Positions 15,101 to 52,468 of a stretch of DNA of 64,000 nucleotides are shown here, in pieces. The first letter of the stretch is position 1. Every line of letters begins with the position of its first letter. The DNA is from Tubulanus polymorphus (lineage: Eukaryota; Nemertea; Palaeonemertea; Tubulaniformes; Tubulanidae), in contig NC_134025.1 of NCBI RefSeq assembly GCF_964204645.1, positions 5,585,001 through 5,649,000 of the forward strand, read 5' to 3'. The notes below the pieces were generated by a model. The model had not been told where the DNA came from. It worked only from the letters and a program-made list of their open reading frames with translations, and did not search any database. Both the position numbers and the translations under genes were made by a program.

Positions 15101-18100
15101 ACAAACGGTCGTCATATTTTCATAAACAAGATTAGAAACATTTTGAATACACATCGACGTCGAGGCCACGCAAGGTTAAATTCTGACGCGAAAATAGTTT
15201 TTCACAGTTTACATATTTACAACTGCGTAATAAGTCAAAATCAATCGTTATTGCGCTTATGGATGAAGAAATTAGGAATCTCAAATCTGCATCTACTAGA
15301 TTCTTGAAACCCACTTTAGGTCCCATTCTCGGTATAGCCATAATCTATTTCCAAGATGTCATGAAATCGTTCTCTTGCTGTGTCCTGTTGTGAGCTTTCA
15401 GATCAAATTTCCTGAAACATAAAATCATATACCGGGTTTCTAATGGTATTTTTGAGAATCCAGAAGTAAATCTAATTTTTAGTTGACCTTATTTCGAAAT
15501 TCACCTGAAGAGAAAGATTTCTTAAGTCAATCGCCTGTTCACCTTTTAACACACAACTTCAATTAGACAACATCTGTCTCTTATCCCATGATCCGGGAAG
15601 TTCTGATCGTAGCGATTGAAATTTGTGGAGTTAAGTCGAGTCTTGATTCAATCGATGAACAAAAATGATTTTTCGAGACGTCACTACTCAGAACAAGATG
15701 TTCTTTGTATCTTACAGACCTGTAGTAACAGGGAAAACGTAAGACAAAACAAAAAGATTCATTGGATGATGCGCCCTCGTTTAGAACCTTTGACCTGAAA
15801 ACGTGTCACCCTACTTTACGTGAAAACATGTCTCTTCAGGGTGTGCCTGGTGCTGAAACCGATGCACAAATATATCGACGAAACGGCGTCAGTCCTACAA
15901 TTCTGTAATGTAAATTTGGTGTTTCAGGCACCAGCCTGGTGGTCTCACCTGCTCGCGTGGACATAATATTACGATCGTTATTTTATCATTAACAAATTGT
16001 GTTTAATGTATTTGTCCAGTACTCGATAGTTCAAGCGCCCTTATTAACCGAACGTGTAAAATCATCAACTGAGGTGTGTCTCAGTCACTGGGGAGACAAC
16101 GCCATATTTCTTATCACAGCTGGTCGACATTTATTCAACAACAATGTAGCCATCACCTTAATTGATATAGAACAATGTGAACCTTGTGATTGCACTCAGA
16201 CTGATTTTCTTTCAGTTTTTCCTTCAAAATCTATTTGAATATCTTCAGTGACTTAAGAAATAATCCAAGTATCCTTATGATAAAAGATATCTACCCTCAA
16301 GTTGCGACTTAAGCTACACACTTCTATCTTTATGTTCTATATTTTTGTGTCACTATCATCTGTTCTTTCGATGACGATTCCGTTATTTGCGATCGTTAAA
16401 ATGCGTAGCGCATTTATGATATGATAATAACGCGAACAAGGGATGAATTCAACCATCCTAGATCCAGCGTGTGGAATTATGATCAGCCCCAGATGAAGCT
16501 TGTGCATTATGCATCTGTTTGTGTTGAGAACCGATGTCCAAGACGTATACATCATTTTCTTTTCGTCATTGGGCTTTAGTTCGTCCCACGGGTCGACATT
16601 ACCTTCCTACAAACTGCCCGCCAGTGTTTCATGCCTGACACATTCTCCTTAATTGGGACATATTCATTCCAGGCATTTTTGACGATGATCTCTATTCAAG
16701 ACTTAATGCGCGACTAAATGACACGACTGGGATCGTGGTTTAGTGGATCAAACGCCTGGCTGAGAATCTTTTACTAAACATGAAATTTATAGCATTTCGG
16801 GCATCACGTTCTCGATTCTGAAGTGATTTTATCGACTAGTAAAGACTAAACTCAATTTATGGAGTCCACAATTTCCCATTTAGACCCCGCAGTTTTGGTG
16901 ATCTTATAATACCACTCGCTTTTCAACATTTGGGAATTCCTTTATATAAATATTGGCCCCACTTGCGAAGAAATGTGACCGACAGGCGACATGATGGAGG
17001 TAGCCGTTGACCAAACAGCTCCTCGACATAAGACAACATGAATATGTCACATGTGTGCACCACTTCTTCATAGTCACTGACAAATTATTATTGCACAGTC
17101 ATTGATCATAACCCGAGTAAGAGTAAAAATGTTAATTGGATCAGTCTCCCCGAAGGATGAGTATTTCATCACGACCATCGCTACTACGTGTCAGAAACGC
17201 ATGTGGCTGAATTTCGAAAATACAACAGCCCCGGACATCGCACACATTACATGGGTTTCTTCACTAACAATATATGATCGCAAGTGAAAGTCAGTTATTT
17301 ACTTTGATTGGCCAATGTTGCGCGACGCGAAGCAAATAAATCATCGCAACGCTAAGCTCAGTTGTTTCGATTGTCCGATCTACTACGAATGTGTGAAAAA
17401 TCCATATATTTAAGTGGAAGTTTTCATGGAAATAAATTAATATTTCCCCAGAGCGCGTCCCAAGACAGCCATTTGCTGCTGTAGTCTTAGACAGTGTTTG
17501 ATAAAGTGTTGTGACAGGACAATCTCAGCGCTGCAAATCCGCAACCATGTCCAGATTCAGGTCTCCGTCCCAACTGTGATATCTGACATTAGATAGTATT
17601 TGTTGGTTTTAGCGTACCAGATTGGATTTGCGCATCACTTGGAAAAGGCCTACCAGAAATACAGTCAAGTTGATTATATTATCTATCCAAATAATTTGGG
17701 CTCACCTGCAATGCTATATTGATCTCAGTGATTGTGTAAAGGGTAATCATTGAAAATCCTGATAGAATATTTAAACTAAACTCGGTCGACAGTTTTTATT
17801 TGATGGGCAAGTTTTCTTTGCGCAAGTTGACGATTTAGCAGACACATCGACGCTTACTTCAGGGTATCTACACGGATGGCGAACACAAAACCACGGAGTT
17901 TGACGGAAGTGCAATTATATGTTTCAGTGATAATCAAACCTAGCGTTTGTTTCCGTCTTCTTCCATTTTTTAAATAATTTTCACGTCATCTCGTTGTAGT
18001 TTTGATCAAGCATCGATCTCTGATTATTGGGCGCCGCATCTTGCTTTTAATTTGCTCAATGCTGAACAAACACGGCGTCATTGATTTCTCGTGAGCGCTG

Positions 18101-19576
18101 AGGCTCCGTCTCTGCGACGACGACAACCGACACTCGCGCTCTGACTCACGACATTCACTTGATAAAGTAAATTTCTCGCCCCGTGTTCATATTCGCCGCG
18201 GCACAAATGGCATTTGCGTCGTAGTCCGCGATTTGTAACCATTCAACTGAGCTGTGGGAGTTGAGATGCAATCTTGTGACTGGTATTAACTCTATGTCAT
18301 ACATCATCATCCACTATCCAAAGCGGATCATTGTTGTGTTCCGCTCGTCGTAATATTTTGTGCTCGCCTCTATCTGCATCTCTTTCTCTGAAGTCTAATC
18401 GTCAAATCAGAATATCGCTCTTAAAGGGACCCCGATTGGTTTAATAAACCATTTGCAGTAAAGTGCCACGTAATGTGGTTTGCTCTTTTATGGTCCCATA
18501 TCTGAAATGCGCTTTTTATAGGTGTGTTACCTCATGCTGATTATAATCGTTACGAGTTTCTTCCTTTATTGGTGAAAGTAGATCTTCTAATTCTATTCTC
18601 TTGTACTGTTACCATTCTTTTTTCTTTCGGAATAAGGATATGGCCCTAATATTGCCTAATAGTTTGCAGACTCTAAATAGTGGCAATGAAATGGAAGGTT
18701 GGTAATTTTGGAATCAAAATCAATATACACTGAAACAGTAATTAGGAGTTAAACGTCTTTGTAGGTGGAATTGAGAACCCAGATTTTACTAGAGATCTAG
18801 TAACTGTAGCACTTTGAACGTTTAACATGTTGTTTCCAGAAGAGCACCAAAGATTATTTGACCAACACCTAATACACCTGACTAAACACATGGCTCGATG
18901 GATTCATTTCATATTCTCATTAGAGTAGAGATAACCAATTTATGAAATTGATTTACAATTAAACATCAATAAAGATTTTAATGAGACTACGCCATCATTA
19001 CATAACGCTTTGATGTGCAAAACAGCTAACGACACTTAAAAACATGATTAAAATCGTAAAATGCTTTCGGGGCCCGGAGATGAACTGTTGACAAGACGCT
19101 TGATTACGCTTTAAGGAAAACCCGTATTAATATTTGTTTAACCTCGCTTCGTCCGTGTCTTACATGAAAAATCTGCATATAAGTCCGATAGCTTCGGACT
19201 GTAATCGAACCTTGGAAACATAAAATTGTTCAATTGATCGAAACTGCTGCCTAAAACATATCCATGTCCAAGTATTGTATTTCTGCAAGCTGGGGGTTCA
19301 AAGCAGTGCTACGTGTTTTTATGTGTTCACAAGTTGTTTACAGAAATCATGTAAGTTCATAATGTTGGGTTCATCGAGGGGCTCAAGACCACAAATGAGG
19401 TTTAATTTCGAAATTTTCCTTTTGAGCCCTAGTTATGAGCCCTACTCTACATATCCATACACATAGTGCTTCCATCCCGCTTTATAACCCATTATCGTAT
19501 TGCACATCAAGAGAAACGTGATATTCTTGAAAAACGAATTAATTGTGATTTTTTGTTTCGTTATTTTGTCTTTCAG
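3139..19576. other. Large intron or intergenic region with no secure exon
   Basis: About 16.4 kb without a recognisable protein domain. It is probably the 5' intron of the ROS1-like gene, or intergenic if 3076 is not its first exon. Open frames exist (for example 8227-8523, 10772-11107 and 14419-14721) but show neither family motifs nor coherent splice sites. The interval 18061-18250 is visibly richer in CG dinucleotides and is a possible regulatory island. A short ORF from an ATG at 19264 ends at a strong donor (GTAAGT at 19351) in phase 0 and is a second, weaker first-exon candidate. No tRNA, rRNA or transposase signature was seen. Confidence 0.5.
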
Positions 19577-46069
<26,493 letters not shown>

Positions 46070-49000
46070 CATTTTTCTCATATATTCCCAGTTGTGATGC
46101 TCATTGTTTTTGTTGATTTCAGGCATATTGTTGATTGTTGTCTGAACACATATTTTATACTGGTCTCAGCCGCTGGTTGTCTGTTTTACGATTCAGACAG
46201 ACAGTCGGGAGTTAAGATCAGAACGTTGTTATAGTGTGCATGTCAAAATTATTCGATGGTGTATTGAAACACACAACAAGGTTTCAGATTGATCTAATCT
46301 GGTGGCTTAGTCGAGATGTGCAGTGTGAAAATAAAGCAACTCGATAACACAATGAAATGGAGTATTCGTTGCTTTTTACTTTGAAATTCTGACAATTGGA
46401 TGCTATAAATCCTAAATATCCAATAAAAAAGTTTGAAAAAAAGCTTGTGAATGTCATACAGCAAAACATATTTGATAAATCGTTCCATGAGCTTCATATT
46501 CTTGGTCATGAGTAAACTGAAAAGCATTCTGTAACATCTTCGTTTTATATTATTGAAACTAATCGTAACAATCAATCTTTGCATCAATTTCATGAATACG
46601 TATATTGTCCTTGGTTTTCTATGTAATTTTTTGTACTCGGTGAACGCGACAACAAATTTCGGGACGAAGCTTTCCAAAATTAGCTGAGAGCAGCTCCCAC
46701 GCACAATAGGACCATTTCATTGTACTGCTGAATTCACGTAAGGCAACTTTTCAAAAAAGACCGAAGTACCGCTTGCATATTATGATGTATTCAGTGTCAC
46801 TGTAATTGATTGTTTTTATCGTCAATTTGCCTTAATGATGCATGGCAGCGTATTGAAAAAATGTGTCTGGATGGGTTGATCTTCAATTTCAGTTCAAGTT
46901 CAGTAACGTATAGTTGATCAATTGTAGGTGATCTCATTCGGTGAACCCTATAGTGTGATACGTGTATATGGGCATATTGGCTTAGAATTGATAGCTACTC
47001 GTTTTTGTTCGGTTCTTTCATTCTTTAAAAGATAATCCAAATTTTAAACTTAGCATAAGAGTACTACTATTGTATATTTCTTCTTACGATTGTTAAAATA
47101 TTGATAAGTTTTTTGTTTCGAATTTAGCGCATGCATACTGCTTTTTAAGTGTTGAATAATAAAGAAAATGTAATGAGAGAATATGATAAATGAATTTCCT
47201 TCCAAATCATATAATATAATATGTCTTTTTATCTGGATGTATACTGATCTAATCTTACGAAAGTCGAGCGTAAATTGTGTAAAATAGAGAAAATTTGTAA
47301 GTATAAATCCCATCCAGAAATTTTCATTCAGAAATTATGTTGTTCGAATGGAGGCATATGTGCATGTCAAAATTTAGATCGTGATATGTTAGTGAATATG
47401 GGTGTATTGCTTTAGAAAGGAGAGGCCAGTAATTAAGACGCTGTACACAATTTATGTTGTCTTTTTGGTGAAATCGTCAATGTATCATTGTATTTGCATA
47501 AAGGATACTTTGGTTGTAGGTGAAATTTGAGGATCACCATGGTGAATTCGATTTCAATGAGAAAAAAATTAAAGACATTAACATTTATATCATTGTTACT
47601 ATATGATATGAAACTGCAGAGCATAAAGATAAATTTGAAACAAAAACTTGTTAAAAAATCCATTCAATTGCGCTAACTTGTTGAGAAGGCCCACGCTGTA
47701 GAAATAAATCTGATTACCGTTGATAAATCTACTGATTTGGATAGAATTTCTGCTCTTTCCTTTTGGCGTTAATAGAAACACTCATTGAATGAAAAGTTAT
47801 TAGTGATTAAGGCAATCAAACTCCAATCGAAAATGTGATGTGACAAACTGTCTCGAAAGAGGAAACACATAGTTTCTTCAGCTTGTAAGAAATTATTGGT
47901 CATCGGTGATAATTGTACATAAAGCCTCTTAATTAACAAGCTGTATAAAACCTGTGTCTAGTAATGATATTAATGAAGATAATAAATTGTCGTATAGTTT
48001 GTATATCGGTGGTGTGAACACGAATGTTTCGTCGCTACGAACAGGGATTTCTAAGCTCCCAATCTCCCAGTTACAAAGTAATCGATGATGAATATAGTCA
48101 AAAGTGTAAATGTACTATATAAATTGTATAATTATTATAAGGTGTATACATTTTCCTATCTATAGTACATATTATATAACATAATATATACACGTATATA
48201 CATGTGCATCTGCGCGCATCGTATAATATTGTAATATATATTTTATTGTGTATTGGGTCTATCGGGTACTGTATAATCAAAATATTGAGAAAGTGGCATA
48301 GAATGAAAAATGACAAGGTAAACTAAGTGGGAAGTCATTGTTTTTTCTGTTGCTGGTTACGAAGTGAACAGTTGTATTGTATTGTTTTCTTATTTCGATA
48401 ATATATCATTTGTTTATGTGATTATCTGCTCAAAAACAGGTAATTATGAAGCTTGTTTGGACGCGAGCGTCCCTCACCAACGGGCTTGATAATTATCTGT
48501 ACACAATCAGCATGACCTGATATTGTGGACCAGTATTTGGCATTGATGACTCACCACAATAGATCCATAACTAAGAACTCAAAATGTAAAGTACTACAAA
48601 AAAAACAGCAACGGCGAATGCTGTGCCTTTAAAGGGTTATGTTACATTTTGGTATTCTATGTTATTTTTGGTTTTGTATGGATTATATATACGTAGTTCG
48701 TTGTGTAATGATTTTTGCTCAATTGCAGCGCCGGGATGTACATTTTTTTGCATAAACGGTAGCTGTAAGATTATTACTTATTTTGTTTAGATATTACTCA
48801 TTATATTGTGTACATGTGTGTATATTTTAAGGGTATATATATATTTGTGGTGGAATTCGTTATGCCCTTTTAGTGCTGCTGTCAGTTTGAAAACAAATCA
48901 GATATAGATTGGAACAAATTGGCTCATGGTTATAAACCTACTCCTGTATTGTTACGATTACTGAAAGAGACAGGTCCTGGTTCAAAAGTCATGTGTGCAA

Positions 49001-50002
49001 CAATTGGCGTTAGTCCTTTTAGACAATCACGTATAAATTGATTTGCCATCAATACCTGGGACGATAGTTCCAGTAATCAAACAAGGTTTGTTTTCTTTCA
49101 ACTGAAAAATTGTATTTTTTCCACGGATTCTGAGCTTTTGCTTGTTTATTCAGACAAACCTTTCATCCCTCATCGTTCCACAGTTGGCTCAACTAACACC
49201 CAGTTCAGTGAATTTTTACAGTATCCTGTGTTGCAAATATCTTCACACATCATCAAATGAAATATTGTATCGTCACCAGCACTAAAAGGGATTACTATCT
49301 TTTTGTAGTCAATTTTTATACATTTTGTTAAAATTTACTTTATGTACCTGAATTAATACTCAATATTCTGCCAACGATTTGTTTTATGCTCAGTAGTCGG
49401 GAAGCTAATTTGAATGCCTTTTACTTCGCTATAGTCAGTATTATCAGCCACATCCAACTTGCGGCTTGATTTAACTCTCTGAAATGACTTCAGACCTCTG
49501 TCTTCTTGAATTATGAGAAATTTGACAACTCTTGACGTGATTTTTCTCTGTATAAAATCTAAAATACTGTGTACAAGTATAACGTCTTTCGAATAACTAT
49601 AATTCTGTAAATTCTGCCTTTCTTCAGCGTAATTGTCTTCGATCATGTTACTCTAAATAGGTAAAATATAATAGATTATCGGTGGGCTTTGCATTATATC
49701 TGCAAGTAAATAACACTGCGTATCTTTTGCTTAAACAACGCTCATATCTGAAACACCTATTATACTTATTTGAACCCTGCAATGCCGATTCTTTTTTTTT
49801 CTGAAAAAAAGGAAAGAAACTTTTTATGGCCGTAGTCTAAAGCAAATGGTGCTTTTGTATTGCATTTATAATGTGTGTAGAATTGGGTTTTCAAAGCCAA
49901 CTGCTGCATTTTACATCACTGCCAAAACTGGTGTGCTGTACATGTACATAATTTATCAGAATACGTGTGTGCGTACGTATTGGTGACTATTCTCTTTTCA
50001 AG
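46070..50002 (+). other. Probable ROS1 3' UTR and intergenic region
   Basis: About 3.9 kb after the ROS1 stop without a secure exon. The first part is likely the ROS1 3' UTR. Several AATAAA hexamers occur (46330, 46422 and others near 47157 and 47979). An open stretch at 48874-49021 after a TTTTAG acceptor-like site gives about 48 residues ending in a stop, but has no recognised family. Minus-strand frames between 46284 and 49646 are AT-rich noise. Confidence 0.5.
46330..46335 (+). terminator. Candidate ROS1 poly(A) signal
   Basis: AATAAA 261 bp after the ROS1 stop; a second copy follows at 46422-46427. Which is used, or whether later sites give a longer 3' UTR, cannot be told from sequence. 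Confidence 0.4.
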
Positions 50003-50213
50003 GACGCTTCAGGCCCTACACTGCATCCATTGTGATTTAGATCTTCACCGCGTGTGTACCGACGTCAGGCACAAATGTGTAATCAGACGAATGATTAGTA
50101 TAAAAAGGGGCTTACTCCGGGACTTAACAAAACTGGATGATTTGGCATTCGAAAGGTATTTGATTACCAAACTGAATCAGTCAGTTTTATCCGGACGGGC
50201 CTCCAGCCACTAA
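50003..50213 (+). CDS. Terminal exon with half of a C1-type zinc finger, gene unidentified
   Basis: The acceptor CTCTTTTCAAG precedes an open exon ending in TAA. It encodes HCIHCDLDLHRVCTDVRHKC, the spacing C-x2-C-x4-H-x2-C-x6-C of the second half of a C1 (phorbol-ester/diacylglycerol-type) zinc finger. About 40 residues follow, rich in basic and hydrophobic positions. An alternative acceptor lies at 50012. The first half of the finger (H...C-x2-C) should be in an upstream exon, which I could not find between 46.1 and 50.0 kb. Several proteins carry C1 domains (Rho regulators, kinases, PDZD8-like), and the post-C1 sequence did not let me choose. It may be the last exon of an unannotated gene, a relic, or an alternative end. 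Confidence 0.5.
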
Positions 50214-50575
50214 CACCACTCCACTGAACCATGGACTCTAAAACGAACATGACTGAACCAAAACAGGAATATTGTCATCAGAGAATGTAAAACCTTACAC
50301 TTTGCGAAAATAGGACGTAAAACTTCTACGTCTTTATCGACACTCAAATGGAGAGGATGCCTTTAGTCAACTCTGAGAAGGGTCACCAATATAGTCAATA
50401 CTTCGAATCCTCATTTGTTGATTTTTGTATCGTTGTCTTGTGGTTTTTATCCCACCTTATGTTGTACATAATATTGATATGAGTTGTATAAAATGGAAAT
50501 GAAATCATAAATTGAATTCAGTGTCAATTTTCAAGTGGTTGATTAATTTAATGTTACCGAGTCGCACTATTACTA

Positions 50576-50652
50576 AATAAAATTATATAGTGTCATTGTA
50601 TAGTTTTGTAAAAAGGTGCTTCGTCCACCTTTCATTCAAGCATATGAATAAA
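50576..50652 (+). terminator. Two candidate poly(A) signals after the C1-type exon
   Basis: AATAAA at 50576-50581 and again at 50647-50652, the latter followed by T/G-rich sequence. They lie 360-440 bp after the stop at 50213, a normal spacing for a terminal exon, which supports 50003-50213 being transcribed. Confidence 0.45.
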
Positions 50653-51278
50653 GTATATGAAAAAAGGAATACTCGTTGTTTATTCCTCGTGGTTCAGAGC
50701 CAAAATATTCAAATATGTGATGGTTGAACAGATCTGAAGAACTTTCTATTGTGATCTATTTATTAAGTTATGCAGAGGGGGTGGTATATTTCAGTTCATC
50801 TTATTTTGATATTTATCATTCATACAAAATTTTGCCTAATTGAAAATAAATAATTGAATCTCAGTATCCGTGAAGTCTTCATAAAATGATAAATCCCACG
50901 ATTGAAATTTGACGAGAATAAATTCTATTCAAAATATACTACTACCCTTCATTAGTTACTCAAATGCTAATTAAATACCTCTGCTCCAATCGAAACATGC
51001 ACGGTAGTTTAATGGATATTTAACTATCTTAATTACAGTAACAGTGCAAGGCTCTGTTTACGTTGATGAAGATGGTAGTAATTAATCGCTATTGGAGTTG
51101 AAGCTTTTTCTGGCACACTTATACTAATTACTATGATAACAAGTCACAGTCGGTGACACGCTACGAGTGACGAAACAGTAATTAGTGACGCCCTGCCATT
51201 CACGTTGTTAACAGTTCATTAGTTACTTAATTAATTTAGATAAATTGCCAATCAACCGGTCAATCGATGATCAGGTGC
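50653..51278. other. Intergenic region
   Basis: AT-rich sequence between the C1-type terminal exon and the promoter of the 51368 gene. No ORF or RNA was recognised. Confidence 0.6.
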
Positions 51279-51286
51279 TATATATA
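51279..51286 (+). promoter_or_regulatory. TATA box of the 51368 gene
   Basis: TATATATA lies about 80 bp upstream of the ATG. Initiator-like sequence (TTCATCATTCAGTT) lies about 25-35 bp downstream, giving a predicted 5' UTR of some 50-60 nt. TATA boxes of this kind often go with tightly regulated or tissue-specific genes. Confidence 0.45.
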
Positions 51287-51367
51287 TTCTAGATAACAAG
51301 TGTGAAATTCATCATTCAGTTCACAGAACTCGTATAGACAACATAGAAAATAGCCGAGCGTTTCAAG

Positions 51368-52066
51368 ATGGCGAGTAATTCTGACAAGCGAACGTTTCGA
51401 TTTCCTGGATTGAAGACTCTACGAAAGATTAAGTCGTCTTCCAAGATGAATAAAAACAGAAAAGCGGTGAAATTCGAAAGACAGAAAATCCAACCGCAGC
51501 CGTCACCAGTGTCGTGCAGTTCGGATAGCGGCAACGCGTCTATGTTTGAAAGCAGCTCCAATTCTTCGATAGAATATTCGGTACGGGACATCGAACATGA
51601 ACTGCGAAACAAAAAGTTCGACAGAATCCGCGAGAAGTTGAAGAATCTCAAGAGTAAAGACCAAGCTATGGTGCATAAAATCTTCGAATTACGGCAGAAG
51701 AATTCGCCAGTCCGCCATCACCAAAAAGTGGCACTGCCTGTAGTGAGTCCAAAGCATGTGGCAGTGCCTGTAGTGAGTCCAAAGCGTCTGTATTTGACGG
51801 TGCAGCGTCCGCGACCAATTTGTTCTTCGACGCCGATGCATCGACCGATCAGTTGCCAGATGAACGAACAGCGAAAACCCGTAAACGCAAATGCGGCTGT
51901 ACTAGGCTCTCCGATCACTGGAATGATATCTAAATTTGGAATTCGAAGACCGGCGAAGCAGCCAGCGGCCAGTCGTCCGACATCGGTACCAGTTGCCAAA
52001 CGAGGAGTCTACTACCGACCAGTAACGTATTTCGATGAACATGGACTAAAATGTACAAGGTGTTGA
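51368..52066 (+). CDS. Single-exon gene, unrecognised basic Ser/Pro-rich protein (232 aa)
   Basis: The ATG at 51368 has a good context (CAAGATGG) and opens an uninterrupted 232-codon frame. I do not recognise the family. The N-terminus is strongly basic (FRFPGLKTLRKIKSSSKMNKNRK). A Ser-rich acidic patch follows, then a helical charged segment around residues 75-115 (RDIEHELRNKKFDRIREKLKNL). Next come two tandem 10-residue repeats, VALPVVSPKH and VAVPVVSPKR, encoded by near-identical 30-nt units at 51728-51787, and a basic Pro/Arg/Val-rich C-terminus. No signal peptide or membrane span is seen; the composition suggests a nuclear or nucleic-acid- or cytoskeleton-associated protein, but that is speculative. 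A TATA box upstream and ATTAAA at 52179 downstream support a real gene. Confidence 0.75.
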   Translation: MASNSDKRTFRFPGLKTLRKIKSSSKMNKNRKAVKFERQKIQPQPSPVSCSSDSGNASMFESSSNSSIEYSVRDIEHELRNKKFDRIREKLKNLKSKDQAMVHKIFELRQKNSPVRHHQKVALPVVSPKHVAVPVVSPKRLYLTVQRPRPICSSTPMHRPISCQMNEQRKPVNANAAVLGSPITGMISKFGIRRPAKQPAASRPTSVPVAKRGVYYRPVTYFDEHGLKCTRC

Positions 52067-52178
52067 AAGATATGGGACGTCTCTCATCAGGGATATTAAT
52101 TATGCGGTGCTATGTACAAAGAACTTTCACAAACTGTGCATTATATTAATGTGACGATATGAAAATTGTAAATATTTT

Positions 52179-52184
52179 ATTAAA
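52179..52184 (+). terminator. Candidate poly(A) signal of the 51368 gene
   Basis: ATTAAA about 110 bp after the stop, in an AT-rich 3' region; weak by itself. Confidence 0.3.
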
Positions 52185-52421
52185 AGAAAATATAACAAAA
52201 TATACACAAGATATGAAAATGAATTAAATTCTTTCGTAATTATTGTATCTCTTCTGGCGTATATATCTAGGCTTTTGGTGTTGCCGAGGTTTTATATTCT
52301 GATTTAATTACCGGCTTGTACTGGTATACAAATATTGTATCGGAGGAGCCCGCGGGATGAACCAAGTTTTTTTTCTATATTATGTTCTAGAATGAAATGC
52401 ATGGTCATATCACCTTGACTG

Positions 52422-52434
52422 GTAACATAGTAAC
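52422..52434 (+). promoter_or_regulatory. X-box-like motif upstream of the 52469 gene
   Basis: GTAACA-T-AGTAAC resembles the RFX-factor X-box (GTNRCC, a short spacer, RGYAAC) with one mismatch in the left half. It lies 34 bp before the ATG. X-boxes close to the start mark many ciliary genes in animals. The match is imperfect and single, so it is only suggestive. Confidence 0.3.
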
Positions 52435-52468
52435 GGTTGTGATGTGAAAATAATTGCATAGCCGCAAA

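Noticed and set aside
46284-49646. Several minus-strand ORFs of 60-136 codons after ROS1
   Set aside because: Strongly AT-driven (Ile, Phe, Lys, Tyr) composition, no motifs, no matching splice structure.
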